Shown here: in pieces, positions 35,541 to 44,258 of the stretch | Layout: the number at the start of each line of letters is the position of its first letter | Numbering within the stretch: the first letter of the stretch is position 1 | Notes under the pieces: generated by a model | What the model was told of the DNA's origin: nothing | Database searches by the model: none | What the model saw: the letters and a program-made list of their open reading frames with translations, nothing else | Made by a program: the position numbers and the translations under genes | From: UBA1479 sp048263775 | Lineage (GTDB): Bacteria > Pseudomonadota > Alphaproteobacteria > Rhodospirillales > Casp-alpha2 | Direction: 5' to 3' | NCBI GenBank assembly: GCA_048263775.1 | Contig: JBLXDU010000002.1 | Location: 248,001 to 312,000, forward strand | Length of the DNA stretch: 64,000 nt

Positions 35541-36914
35541 TTACCGGGGCATGCCGGGGGGCATCATGCCGGGCGGCATGCCGCCCATGAGACCCTTGAG
35601 GCCGCCCTTCTTGCCGACTTTCTTCATCATGTCGGCCATCTGGCGATGCTGTTTCAGAAGCCGGTTGACCTCGGGCACCGAGGTGCCGGAACCGGCGGCG
35701 ATGCGCTTGCGGCGCGAGCCGTTGATTTCCTTGGGATTGCGCCGTTCCTTCGGCGTCATGGACAGGATGATGGCTTCCTGGCGGGCAATCATCTTGTCGT
35801 CCACATTATGCTGGTCGAAGGCGTTCTTGACCTTGGCCGCACCGGGCAGCATGCCCAGGATACCGTCGAGGGAGCCCATCTTGCGCAACTGCTTGAACTG
35901 CTCACCCATGTCTTCAAGGGTGAACTGGCCCTTCATCATCTTCTTGGCGAGCTTCTCGGCGTCTTCCTGCTCGACGACCTGGGCGGCCTTTTCGACCAGG
36001 CCGACCACGTCGCCCATGCCCAGGATCGAGCCGGCGACCCGGTTGGCGTCGAAGCCGTCGATGGCGTCCACGCCTTCGCCGGTCCCCATCAGCTTGATCG
36101 GCTTGCCCGTGACCTGGCGCATGGACAGCGCCGCGCCGCCGCGGCCGTCGCCGTCGACGCGGGTCAGCACGATGCCGGTGATGCCGACCCGGTCGTTGAA
36201 TTCTTTGGCCAGATTGACCGCGTCCTGGCCGGTCATGGCGTCGGCGACCAGCAGAACCTCGGACGGTACGGCGGCCATGCGCACGTTGATGACCTCGGTC
36301 ATCATTTCCTGGTCGAGCGCGAGGCGCCCGGCGGTATCCAGGATGACCACGTCATAACCTTCGCGGCGCCCTGTTTCCATGGCCCGGTTGGCGATGGCGA
36401 CCGGCAGTTCGCCCAGCACCGGGGTCATCACGGGTACGCTCGTCTGCTCGCCCAAAACCTGCAGCTGCTGCTGGGCGGCCGGGCGGTAAACGTCGAGAGA
36501 CGCCATCAGTACGCGTTTCTTTTCCCGCTCGACCAGGCGCTTGGCGATCTTGGCGCTGGTCGTCGTTTTGCCCGACCCTTGCAGACCGACCATCAGGATC
36601 GCCTGCGGCGGGTTGCCGTGGATGGCCAGGCCCGCCCCTTCGGGGTCGGCGGGGCTCAGCATCTCGACCAGGGCGTCGTGGACGATCTTGACGACCATCT
36701 GGCCCGGCGTGACGGATCGCAGGACGTTCTGGCCGACGGCCTGTTCCTTGACGCCGTCGATGAAGTCCTTGACCACGGGCAGGGCGACGTCGGCCTCCAG
36801 CAGGGCGACGCGGATTTCGCGCAGCGCTGCCTCGACGTCGGCTTCCTTCAAGGCGCCGCGTCGTTTCAGGCCGTCGAAAATGCCGGACAGGCGTTCGCTT
36901 AGAGACTCGAACAT
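35541..36914 (-). CDS. ffh: Signal recognition particle protein Ffh
   Basis: SRP54 GTPase that binds signal sequences of nascent membrane proteins together with 4.5S RNA. The 457 residues have an N domain, G1 GLQGSGKTTTSAKIAKRL (about 105-122), DVYRPAAQQQLQVLGEQ, DTAGRLALDQEMM, TRVDGDGRGGAAL, and a Met-rich M domain ending PPGMMPPGMPR. Its receptor gene ftsY lies on the opposite strand 3.6 kb away. It probably starts the operon running into rpsP. Confidence 0.97.
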   Translation of the reverse strand: MFESLSERLSGIFDGLKRRGALKEADVEAALREIRVALLEADVALPVVKDFIDGVKEQAVGQNVLRSVTPGQMVVKIVHDALVEMLSPADPEGAGLAIHGNPPQAILMVGLQGSGKTTTSAKIAKRLVEREKKRVLMASLDVYRPAAQQQLQVLGEQTSVPVMTPVLGELPVAIANRAMETGRREGYDVVILDTAGRLALDQEMMTEVINVRMAAVPSEVLLVADAMTGQDAVNLAKEFNDRVGITGIVLTRVDGDGRGGAALSMRQVTGKPIKLMGTGEGVDAIDGFDANRVAGSILGMGDVVGLVEKAAQVVEQEDAEKLAKKMMKGQFTLEDMGEQFKQLRKMGSLDGILGMLPGAAKVKNAFDQHNVDDKMIARQEAIILSMTPKERRNPKEINGSRRKRIAAGSGTSVPEVNRLLKQHRQMADMMKKVGKKGGLKGLMGGMPPGMMPPGMPR

Positions 36915-37220
36915 ATGCGCCTGATTACCCTTTTCGGTCCAAACTCAAAAACCCAGATCATATGCCCAACGGCAAACGCGCCAGTGCGCGAAACTCGCGG
37001 ACTGGCGTCGCCCCTCGGGACGGAATGATCCGTACACCCAGTGGAATGTCGGCGCGCAATCTATGGACCAAGGCCCCGGAAGTCAACCGCCGGCTGGCCC
37101 CGGCGCATATTTGAAAGGCTTGCGAATGCTGCGCCCCATGCTATAGGAGTAAAAATACCATATACTATGCAACCAAAAGTTTCAACCTGATTGAATACAG
37201 CGCGAATTTCTGGGCGGCAG
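36915..37220. other. Divergent intergenic region ffh / Xre regulator
   Basis: A 306-base gap. It contains a hairpin at 36,979-37,007 on the ffh side, and at the right end an AT-rich stretch with TATACT near 37,161 that could be the -10 box of the regulator gene. No open frame with a credible start is seen. Confidence 0.55.
36979..37007. repeat. Hairpin in the ffh upstream region
   Basis: CGCCAGT and CGCG arms pair with CGCG and ACTGGCG around a 5-base AAACT loop, broken by one G-G mismatch: 11 pairs in 29 bases. It lies 65 bases upstream of ffh. There is no U-tract, so it is more likely a leader structure or operator than a terminator. Confidence 0.5.
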
Positions 37221-37619
37221 ATGGCGACGGACGGTACGGACGACGGGAAACTGGCTTCACATATCGGCGCGCGGCTACAGGCGCTTCGCGAACGGGGCGG
37301 TGTTTCCCGCGCCATCACCGCCCGTGCGCTCGGCCTTTCCGTGCAGGCCTATACCAACCGGGAAATCGGTTTGACCGAGGTCAAGGCGGGCGAAATCCTG
37401 ATTTTGTCGCGATTGTTCGGCTGCGATCCCGCCGATCTGTTCGACGGCGCGGACCAGATCTGGTCAGGGCCGGACATCGGCGCGGGGGCGGCGAAGGCCT
37501 TCGCGGGAGAGGCCGAGGACTTCTTACGGCAGCTTGCGCGCATCCGCGACCCAAGCTTGCGCCGCAGCGTTACCGAGGCGATCCGCGCCCTGGCGCGGGC
37601 GGCGGACAAGACCGCCTGA
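37221..37619 (+). CDS. Xre-family HTH regulator
   Basis: A 132-residue DNA-binding protein. The HTH_3 domain spans about residues 11-68: IGARLQALRERGGVSRAITA, RALGLSVQAYTNREIGLTEV, then LSRLFGCDPADLF. The C-terminal half is Ala/Arg-rich and helical (FLRQLARIRDPSLRRSVTEA). ATG 37,221 is chosen over an in-frame TTG at 37,191. It lies 40 bases upstream of a ferredoxin-like gene and may be co-transcribed with it. Target unknown. Confidence 0.82.
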   Translation: MATDGTDDGKLASHIGARLQALRERGGVSRAITARALGLSVQAYTNREIGLTEVKAGEILILSRLFGCDPADLFDGADQIWSGPDIGAGAAKAFAGEAEDFLRQLARIRDPSLRRSVTEAIRALARAADKTA

Positions 37620-37659
37620 CGTCTTGACCCCTGAACCTGCCGGGAGGACAAACGCAGTC

Positions 37660-38319
37660 ATGGACCTGATCACGGTAACACGCCGCATCGCGGCCACGGG
37701 CCTTGCCCTGCGGGGCGGGTTCCATCCGGCGGGGCAAGACGCCGTGCCGGGGGGCACCCGGACTCTGATCCTGGTCGGCGACCAGGGCGGCCGTTTGTGG
37801 CCCCATTTCAAGGCCAATCGCCGGGATGAGCCCGATCCTCTGGACGCTTGGACGGAGCGGGTCCTGGCCCCGGCGGCGGCGGACCTTGGCGCCCGCGTGG
37901 TCTACCCCTTCGAAGGCCCGCCCCACCATCCGTTTCAGCAGTGGGCCATGCGCGCTGAGGGGTTGAAGCCATCCCCGATCGGCCCGCTCACCCATCCTGA
38001 ATTCGGGTTGTGGCACAGCTACCGGGGGGCGCTGCTGTTCGCCGGGATGATCGATCTGGGCTCGCCGCCGGCGGCCGCCCATCCCTGCGACAGCTGTGTC
38101 GACCGGCCCTGCTTGTCGGCCTGTCCCGTGAACGCCTTCGGGGAGACGGGCTTCGACCTTCCGGCCTGCCTGAGGCATCTGCGCGCGGCCGAAGGGGAGG
38201 GCTGCATGACCGGCGGTTGCCTGGCGCGGCGCGCCTGTCCGGTCGGCGCGGGCCATGCTTACGGTCCCGAACATCAGGCGTTCCTTGCCGATTCCTTCCT
38301 CGCCACCTTCGGGTCCTGA
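37660..38319 (+). CDS. 4Fe-4S ferredoxin-like protein related to QueG
   Basis: A 219-residue soluble protein. The cysteine pattern near 145-160 is C-x2-C-x4-C-x3-C-P in HPCDSCVDRPCLSACPVNAF, and a second set GCMTGGCLARRACPVG follows around 182-197, as in the C-terminal ferredoxin part of epoxyqueuosine reductase. The N-terminal part has VGDQGGRLWPHF and FQQWAMRAEGL, recalling the QueG/CbiA-like fold without its cobalamin signature. ATG 37,660 follows GGGAGG. Probably an electron carrier or reductase; the substrate is unknown. Confidence 0.7.
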   Translation: MDLITVTRRIAATGLALRGGFHPAGQDAVPGGTRTLILVGDQGGRLWPHFKANRRDEPDPLDAWTERVLAPAAADLGARVVYPFEGPPHHPFQQWAMRAEGLKPSPIGPLTHPEFGLWHSYRGALLFAGMIDLGSPPAAAHPCDSCVDRPCLSACPVNAFGETGFDLPACLRHLRAAEGEGCMTGGCLARRACPVGAGHAYGPEHQAFLADSFLATFGS

Positions 38320-38367
38320 GGGCGAAGGGCATGGACTTCTCGGCCTGTCGGGCCTATGTAGCGAGCC

Positions 38368-39222
38368 ATGGAACAGGTGCCCTTTATAAAGATGCACGGC
38401 CTGGGCAACGACTTCGTGGTGCTGGACGCCCGCGAGACGCCGATGTCCCTGACCGCCGGTCAGGCCGCAGCCATCGCCGATCGCCGACGCGGCGTCGGCT
38501 GTGACCAGTTGATCGTGCTGGAACGCCCGCGCTCGGACATCGCCGATGTCTTCGTGCGGTTCCACAATTCCGACGGCGGGGAATCGCTGGCTTGCGGCAA
38601 TGGTACCCGCTGCATCGCGGCCATGCTGATGGATGAAAAATCCTCCGACCACCTGATCGTCGAAACGGGTGCGGGGTTGCTGGACGCGGAGAAGGGCAAG
38701 GACGGCCTGGTTACCGTGGACATGGGCACGGCGCGCCTGGATTGGCGGGAAATCCCCCTGTCCGAAGCGGTCGACACCCTGCATGTCGATGCCGGCGCCG
38801 GGCCACTTCAGGATGCGGTCTGCGTTTCCATGGGGAATCCCCATGCGGTCTATTTCGTCGATGATGCGGATGCCGTGCCGATCGAGGTGTTCGGCCCCGT
38901 CATCGAACAGCACAAGATGTTTCCCCAGTTCACCAATGTCGAAGCCGCCAGCCTGCGTCCCGACGGTTCCATCCGCATGCGGGTGTGGGAACGGGGTGCG
39001 GGCGTGACCCAGGCCTGCGGCACGGGCGCCTGCGCGACCTTGGTCGCCGCCGTGCGCCGCGGCCTGATCGCCGGCCGCAAGGCCGACGTGATCGTCGACG
39101 GCGGCACCCTGACCATCGAATGGCTGCCTGACGACCACGTGCTGCTGACCGGGCCCGTGGCCACCAGCTTCACCGGCACCCTGGACCCCCGGCTGCTGAA
39201 CGGCGCCGCGACCGGCGGGTGA
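38368..39222 (+). CDS. dapF: Diaminopimelate epimerase
   Basis: Converts LL- to meso-diaminopimelate for lysine and peptidoglycan. The 284 residues show FIKMHGLGNDFVVLDAR at the start and the two catalytic cysteines in ACGNGTRCIAAML (about 75-87) and TQACGTGACATLVAAV (about 213-228). HNSDGGE and MGNPHAVYFVDD are also family segments. Its stop overlaps the mtaB start by one base. Head of the dapF-mtaB-ftsY-HAD run. Confidence 0.97.
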   Translation: MEQVPFIKMHGLGNDFVVLDARETPMSLTAGQAAAIADRRRGVGCDQLIVLERPRSDIADVFVRFHNSDGGESLACGNGTRCIAAMLMDEKSSDHLIVETGAGLLDAEKGKDGLVTVDMGTARLDWREIPLSEAVDTLHVDAGAGPLQDAVCVSMGNPHAVYFVDDADAVPIEVFGPVIEQHKMFPQFTNVEAASLRPDGSIRMRVWERGAGVTQACGTGACATLVAAVRRGLIAGRKADVIVDGGTLTIEWLPDDHVLLTGPVATSFTGTLDPRLLNGAATGG

Positions 39223-40481
39223 TGGCCATGAGTGGTGCGGATGTCATCACCCTGGGGTGCCGCCTGAACGCCTTCGAAAGCGAAGTCATGCGCGCCAACG
39301 CGGCCCGCGCCGGGTTGGCGGACACCATCATCGTCAATACCTGCGCCGTCACGGCCGAGGCCGAACGCCAAGCCCGCCAGGCGATCCGCCGTGCGCGCCG
39401 CGACCGCCCGGGGGCCAAGGTCATCGTCACCGGCTGCGCGGCGCAGCTCGACCCCGCGAAATATGCCGCCATGCCGGAAGTCGACCGCGTCATGGGCAAC
39501 GAGGAAAAGCTCGACCCCGCCGCCTATGCAGCGCTCGGCAATCCGGACGGCCCGGAAATCCAGGTTGCCGACATTATGACGATCAAGGAAACGGCGGCCC
39601 ATCTGATCGACGGCTTCGACGGCCGCGCCCGCGCCTTTGTCCAGGTGCAGCAGGGCTGTGACCATCGCTGCACCTTCTGCATCATCCCTTTCGCGCGCGG
39701 CAACAACCGCTCCCTCGCCATGGGCGCCATCGCCGACCAGGTGCGGGCATTGGTCGCCCGGGGCTACCGCGAGGTCGTGCTGACCGGCGTCGATATCTGT
39801 TCCTACGGCACGGACCTGCCGGGCAATCCGACTTTGGGCCAACTGGTGCGGCGACTGCTCAAGGCGGTGCCGGAACTGGAACGCCTGCGCCTGTCGTCCC
39901 TCGACCCCGCCGCCATGGATGACGAGCTGTTCCGCGCACTTGCCGAGGAAGCGCGCCTGATGCCGCATCTGCATCTATCGCTCCAGGCCATGGACGACAT
40001 GGTCCTGAAGCGCATGAAGCGCCGCCACAGCCGCGATGACGCCTACAAAGTTGCCAAGCGTGCCCGGGCACTCCGCCCCGATCTGGTTCTGGGCGCCGAC
40101 CTGATTGCGGGCTTCCCAACTGAAACGCAGGCCATGCACGACAACACGCTTGCCGCCGTGCGCGACCTCGACCTGGTCCATCTGCACGTGTTTCCCTATT
40201 CGGAACGGGAGGGCACGCCGGCGGCCAGGATGCCGACCGTGGACGTGCCGGAACGCAAGGCCCGCGCGGCGGAATTGCGCGATGCGGGCGCGGCCAACCT
40301 TGACCGCTTCCTCGCCGCCAGTGTGGGGCAGACCGTACCGGTGCTGATCGAACGCGACGCCATGGGCTACAGCCCCCAATACGCGCCCGTGCATCTGGAT
40401 GCCTCGGTCGCCGAGGGCACGGTCGTCGCCGCGCGCATCACCGGCGTGCGGCCCGGCGGTCTGACAGGCACCCCGGCCTGA
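39222..40481 (+). CDS. mtaB: tRNA t6A37 methylthiotransferase MtaB
   Basis: Radical SAM enzyme converting t6A to ms2t6A at position 37 of tRNAs. The 419 residues have the UPF0004 domain with cysteines in TLGCRLNAFESEVM, VNTCAVTAEAE and VTGCAAQLDP, then the radical SAM CxxxCxxC in GCDHRCTFCIIPFARGNNRS (about 145-164). The C-terminal TRAM-like part is short (YAPVHLDASVAEGTVVAARI). ATG 39,222 is taken; 39,228 is an alternative. Its stop overlaps ftsY by one base. Confidence 0.95.
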   Translation: MAMSGADVITLGCRLNAFESEVMRANAARAGLADTIIVNTCAVTAEAERQARQAIRRARRDRPGAKVIVTGCAAQLDPAKYAAMPEVDRVMGNEEKLDPAAYAALGNPDGPEIQVADIMTIKETAAHLIDGFDGRARAFVQVQQGCDHRCTFCIIPFARGNNRSLAMGAIADQVRALVARGYREVVLTGVDICSYGTDLPGNPTLGQLVRRLLKAVPELERLRLSSLDPAAMDDELFRALAEEARLMPHLHLSLQAMDDMVLKRMKRRHSRDDAYKVAKRARALRPDLVLGADLIAGFPTETQAMHDNTLAAVRDLDLVHLHVFPYSEREGTPAARMPTVDVPERKARAAELRDAGAANLDRFLAASVGQTVPVLIERDAMGYSPQYAPVHLDASVAEGTVVAARITGVRPGGLTGTPA

Positions 40482-41413
40482 TGGCGGAGGAATCCCAGGG
40501 CTGGCTTGCCCGGCTGCGGTCGGGCTTGGCGAAATCCGCCGACCGGGTCGGCGGTGCCATTACCGACGTCTTTACCAAGCGCAAACTGGACCAGGCCGCC
40601 CTCGACGAGCTTGAGGAGATTCTCATCCGGGGTGATCTGGGTGTGGCCACGGCGGCCCGCTTGACCACGGCGCTGGCCAAGGGCCGGTTCGACAAGGAAG
40701 TGACCGACGGCGAAGTGCGCGAAGCCCTGGCCGACGAGATCGCGGCCCTGCTGGAACCCGCCGCCCGGCCGCTTTCCGTCGACGGCGGCCCCCGGCCCTT
40801 CGTGCTTCTGGTCTGCGGCGTCAACGGGTCGGGCAAGACGACGACCATCGGCAAGCTGGCGGCCCAATTCAAGGCCCAGGGAAAATCGGTCCTGTTGGCC
40901 GCCGGTGACACCTTTCGCGCCGCCGCCATCGAACAGCTTCAGGTCTGGGGCGAGCGCACGGGCTGTCCCGTCGTCGCCCGGGCCCAGGGGGCCGACCCGG
41001 CGGGTCTGGCCTTCGATGCCGTCCGCGACGCCCGCGAACAGGGCCACGACATCGTCATCATCGACACCGCCGGCCGCCTGCAGAACAAGAAAGACCTGAT
41101 GGCGGAATTGGAAAAGGTCGTCCGCGTTATCAAGAAACAGGATGAAACGGCCCCCCATGCCTGTCTTCTGGTGATGGATGCGACCATCGGCCAGAACGCC
41201 CATTCCCAGGTCGAGGCGTTCAAGGACGCGGTCGAGGTGACGGGCCTGGTGATGACCAAGCTGGACGGTTCGGCCAAGGGCGGCGTGGTCGTGGCTTTGG
41301 CGGAAAAATTCGGCCTGCCGGTCCATGCCGTCGGCGTGGGCGAGGGTATCGACGACCTGAAACCCTTCGAGGCCCGTAGCTTCGCCCGCTCGCTCATGGG
41401 GTTGGACGGCTGA
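40481..41413 (+). CDS. ftsY: SRP receptor GTPase FtsY
   Basis: Membrane-associated receptor for the Ffh-ribosome complex. The 310 residues lack the long acidic A domain of E. coli FtsY and start with the N domain (WLARLRSGLAKSADRVGGAI). GTPase motifs are GVNGSGKTTTIGKLA (about 110-124), DTFRAAAIEQLQVWGER, DTAGRLQNKKDLM, TKLDGSAKGG and the end GVGEGIDDLKPFEARSF. It is translationally coupled to both neighbours by one-base overlaps. Confidence 0.97.
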   Translation: MAEESQGWLARLRSGLAKSADRVGGAITDVFTKRKLDQAALDELEEILIRGDLGVATAARLTTALAKGRFDKEVTDGEVREALADEIAALLEPAARPLSVDGGPRPFVLLVCGVNGSGKTTTIGKLAAQFKAQGKSVLLAAGDTFRAAAIEQLQVWGERTGCPVVARAQGADPAGLAFDAVRDAREQGHDIVIIDTAGRLQNKKDLMAELEKVVRVIKKQDETAPHACLLVMDATIGQNAHSQVEAFKDAVEVTGLVMTKLDGSAKGGVVVALAEKFGLPVHAVGVGEGIDDLKPFEARSFARSLMGLDG

Positions 41414-42045
41414 TGGCGGCGGCTCGCTACGACGCGGTCCTCTGCGACCTGCTGACGGGCCTGCTGAATTCCTGGGATTTGTGGGATGCCGCCGCCGGCG
41501 GAACAGAGCCGGGCCGCCGTTGGCGCATGGCCTATCTGCGCGTGACCTTCGCCCAGCCGGGGCCCTATGTGTCCTACGAGGACTTGGTGCGCGAGGCCGC
41601 GCGCCAGGAGAATATTTCGGAAGACGCCGTGCAGGCCCTGTTCGACGGCTATGGTGAGTTGCGGCCCTGGCCAGGGGTGGCCGAGGTTTTGACGACGGCG
41701 CAGACTCGAGGAATTCCCGTGGGCGTCGTTACAAATTGTTCCGTGGCGTTGGGCCGGAAAGCCGTGGCGGGTGTTGGTGTCGATTTCGACGCGGTCACCA
41801 TCGCCGAAACCTCGGGCTGGTACAAACCCAATCCTAACGCTTATGCGGCAGGCTTGGCCGCGCTCGGCACCACGGCGGAACGCACCTTATACGTCGCGGG
41901 ATCGCCTTTCGATATCGCGGGGGCGCACAAGGCCGGGATGGATGTGTTCTGGCACAACCAGGCGGGCATGGCGCCTGGCGACGGGGGTGCCCCCGTGGTC
42001 ATGGACTCAAGAACCTTTGAGCCGCTGTTGGATTTTCTGAATTAA
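41413..42045 (+). CDS. HAD-superfamily hydrolase, haloacid-dehalogenase-like
   Basis: A 210-residue protein. The nucleophile motif is CDLLTGLLNSW: the first Asp is present but the second acid of DxDxT is Leu, as in 2-haloacid dehalogenase relatives rather than phosphatases. GVVTNCS (motif II Thr/Ser), ETSGWYKPNP (motif III Lys) and YVAGSPFDIAGAHKAGMDV follow in order; the first acidic residue of motif IV is replaced by GSPFD. Substrate unknown. It ends the dapF run and overlaps the convergent amidase by 4 bases. Confidence 0.85.
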   Translation: MAAARYDAVLCDLLTGLLNSWDLWDAAAGGTEPGRRWRMAYLRVTFAQPGPYVSYEDLVREAARQENISEDAVQALFDGYGELRPWPGVAEVLTTAQTRGIPVGVVTNCSVALGRKAVAGVGVDFDAVTIAETSGWYKPNPNAYAAGLAALGTTAERTLYVAGSPFDIAGAHKAGMDVFWHNQAGMAPGDGGAPVVMDSRTFEPLLDFLN

Positions 42046-43469
42046 CCCAGGTCGGGCGCTTTCTCGTGCCAGTCCGTGGCCTGCTGATAGGCATGGCCGA
42101 GACGGTACAACAGGCCTTCATCAAAGGGCCGGCCCATCAACTGGAACGAACAGGGCAGGCCGTCCGGCGTGAAGCCGCAGGGCACGTTGAGCCCGGGCAG
42201 GCCTAGGAAATTTCCCGGCCGGGTGTTGTGCCCGATCTTCAAAAGATAATCGGCGAAACCCGGGTTGGCGGACATGTTGCTTTCCGCCAGGGTCGGCACG
42301 GGCATGGTCATCAATGGCGTGTGCAGGACATCGACTTTGCCGAACACCTGATCGCAGAATTCCCGGACCAACTGCTTGCGCAGGGTCAGTACGCGAAGAT
42401 AAACGCTTGCCGGGGTGAACAGGCCGATGGCCAGGCGGGCGCGGGTCTGTGGGCCGTAATCGGCTGCCCGTTCCTGCATCCAGCGGGTATGCACGGCCGC
42501 CCCCTCCGTCGCCGTGATCAGGTTGGTCAGGCGGTTCATGACGGCGACGGCATCGGGGATCTTCACGGGCATAATCTCGCAGCCCCGATCCTCGAACACC
42601 TTCAGGCTGGCTTCGACCAGGACCCGAACCTCGGGGGCGACGTCTTCGTAGAAGAAACTTTCCGGCAGGCCGACCTTGAGCCCCCGCACGTCCTTGTCCA
42701 GCCCGCCCAGATAATCGCCGACGGGCGTCCCGGCCGTAACCGGGTCGTTGGCGTCAAACCCGGCGATGGTCTGCATGATCAGGGCGTTGTCGCGCACGGT
42801 GCGGGTCAGCGGTCCGACCGTATCCAGGGAATAGGCCAGGGGCATGGCGCCATGGCGGCTGACCCGCCCGTAGGTCGGCTTCATCCCGACCAGACCGCAG
42901 CAGGCGGCGGGCAGGCGGATCGATCCGCCTGTGTCCGAGCCCAGCGCGCCGAAGCACATGCGCGACGCCACCGCCACGCCAGAGCCCGAGGATGATCCCC
43001 CGGTCATATGGTCCGTGTTCCAAGGATTACGCGGCGTGCCGACGACGTCGTTATGACCGGTCACGCCGAACGCGAATTCGACCATGTTGAGCCGCGCGAT
43101 ATCCAATGCCCCGGCGGCGTCGAGACGTTCCAGTGCCGTCGCCGTATGATCGGGGCGGAAATCCTTGCGGATGACGGAGCCGCAGGCCGAGACCCGGCCA
43201 CGGCGGTAATACATGTCCTTATGGGCGAGCGGCACGCCGTGCAGCACGCCAAGGGCCGACCCTTTGGCGCGCACCGCATCGGCGGCATCGGCCTGCGCCA
43301 GGGCACCTGCTTTGTCCAATCCCGCGATGGCGTTGACCTCGGGGTTCAGCGCCGTCATGCGCTTGAGGCAGGCCTCGGTCAGTTCGCGCGACGAAATGTC
43401 TCCGGCGGCAATCGCGGCGGCGGCTTCGGCCAGGGTCATGAAGGCGGGGTCGGCGGCGGGCTTGGTCAC
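42042..43469 (-). CDS. Amidase (amidase signature family)
   Basis: A 475-residue hydrolase of the GatA/AtzE-type amidase signature family. The catalytic Lys is in PLAHKDMYYRRG (about 80-91); the Ser-cisSer-Lys triad is completed by MTGGSSSGSGVAVASRMCF (about 154-172) and SDTGGSIRLPAACCGLVGMK. The C-terminus GLNVPCGFTPDGLPCSFQLM is also typical. The substrate amide is unknown. It is the last gene of a tightly packed minus-strand run that starts with the YnbE-like lipoprotein and has a small unknown protein just ahead of it. Confidence 0.93.
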   Translation of the reverse strand: MTKPAADPAFMTLAEAAAAIAAGDISSRELTEACLKRMTALNPEVNAIAGLDKAGALAQADAADAVRAKGSALGVLHGVPLAHKDMYYRRGRVSACGSVIRKDFRPDHTATALERLDAAGALDIARLNMVEFAFGVTGHNDVVGTPRNPWNTDHMTGGSSSGSGVAVASRMCFGALGSDTGGSIRLPAACCGLVGMKPTYGRVSRHGAMPLAYSLDTVGPLTRTVRDNALIMQTIAGFDANDPVTAGTPVGDYLGGLDKDVRGLKVGLPESFFYEDVAPEVRVLVEASLKVFEDRGCEIMPVKIPDAVAVMNRLTNLITATEGAAVHTRWMQERAADYGPQTRARLAIGLFTPASVYLRVLTLRKQLVREFCDQVFGKVDVLHTPLMTMPVPTLAESNMSANPGFADYLLKIGHNTRPGNFLGLPGLNVPCGFTPDGLPCSFQLMGRPFDEGLLYRLGHAYQQATDWHEKAPDLG

Positions 43470-43473
43470 GGGA

Positions 43474-43695
43474 TCACGGGTCTTTGCGGGCTAGGGTTTC
43501 GAGCAGGCGGGTAAAGCCCGCCGGGTCGGCATCGAAGGGCAGGTCCCGGGCGGCGTCGCGTCCGGCCTTGGCGGCGTTGCGGGACGCCCCCGCCGGATCG
43601 GCCAGGCTTACATCTTCGGGCCGGAAACCCTGAAACTGATCAAGCCAGTCGAGCAGAGCCGACATGTCGCCGGTGTTGGTATCTGAGGGGGGCAT
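43474..43695 (-). CDS. Small protein preceding the amidase
   Basis: A 73-residue acidic protein I do not recognise. It has no signal peptide or transmembrane segment; MSALLDWLDQFQGFRPEDV and FTRLLETLA look helical. Spacing is 3 bases to the YdbL-like gene and 4 to the amidase, so translation is probably coupled. The layout recalls small partner subunits of amidases (GatC, AtzG), but sequence similarity is not evident. Confidence 0.65.
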   Translation of the reverse strand: MPPSDTNTGDMSALLDWLDQFQGFRPEDVSLADPAGASRNAAKAGRDAARDLPFDADPAGFTRLLETLARKDP

Positions 43696-43698
43696 GGA

Positions 43699-44034
43699 CT
43701 ACTTGCGGACCCACTGGCCGCCGGGCGTCATCACGTATTCGCCGGGCCCGGCACGGGAAATGAGTTTTTGGCCGACCACCTGTTCGACCGCAGCCAACGA
43801 GGTGCCGTTCCGTTGCGCGAGCGCTTGGTACTGGGCGCGGCGTTGCGCGTTGATGTCGTTGATCAGTGCCTGCACGTCGGCGCGCCCGGCGGCGACGGCG
43901 CCCAAATAGCCGTCCGGCCGTTCGCCGACCAATCCCTGGCCCTTGGCCGTACTCAGGTCCATGGCGAAGGCGTTGACGGCAAGGGCCGCAACCAGAACCG
44001 CCGCCAGGACGATCGTTTTCATCATGCGTTTCAT
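43699..44034 (-). CDS. ydbL: YdbL-family (DUF1318) exported protein
   Basis: A 111-residue periplasmic protein with a signal peptide (about 1-24, MMKTIVLAAVLVAALAVNAF with cleavage after AFA). The mature part, LSTAKGQGLVGERPDGYLGA then VQALINDINAQRRAQYQALA and VGQKLISRAGPGEYV, is the DUF1318 pattern. In E. coli ydbL follows ynbE and ydbH, which act in lipid transport between the membranes. Here ynbE is directly upstream with a one-base overlap, but no ydbH is next to them. Confidence 0.88.
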   Translation of the reverse strand: MKRMMKTIVLAAVLVAALAVNAFAMDLSTAKGQGLVGERPDGYLGAVAAGRADVQALINDINAQRRAQYQALAQRNGTSLAAVEQVVGQKLISRAGPGEYVMTPGGQWVRK

Positions 44035-44258
44035 CAGAACAAACCGCTGTTTTTCTTGAGAAGATCGTCCACGTCTTTTTCCAGTTTCACCCGGACCTCG
44101 TGTTCGATTTTCACGTTCAGATTGATGACGATGGGTTTTTCCGGGGCCGCCACCTGCACGGTCGGCTGGCATGCGGCGATCATGCCCAGGGCCGCGCCGC
44201 ACGCGGTCCCGCGAAGCAGGGCGCCGGGGCTCAAGGGCCTGCGGAAGCGGACTGTCAT
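44034..44258 (-). CDS. ynbE: YnbE-like outer membrane lipoprotein
   Basis: A 74-residue lipoprotein. The signal sequence ends in the lipobox MIAAC (Cys about 30). The mature part, PIVINLNVKIEHEVRVKLEK then DVDDLLKKNSGLF, matches YnbE, which pairs with YdbH in E. coli to bridge the envelope. ATG 44,258 is preceded by a GGAGAC-type site. The stop codon shares one base with the ydbL start. Confidence 0.85.
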   Translation of the reverse strand: MTVRFRRPLSPGALLRGTACGAALGMIAACQPTVQVAAPEKPIVINLNVKIEHEVRVKLEKDVDDLLKKNSGLF

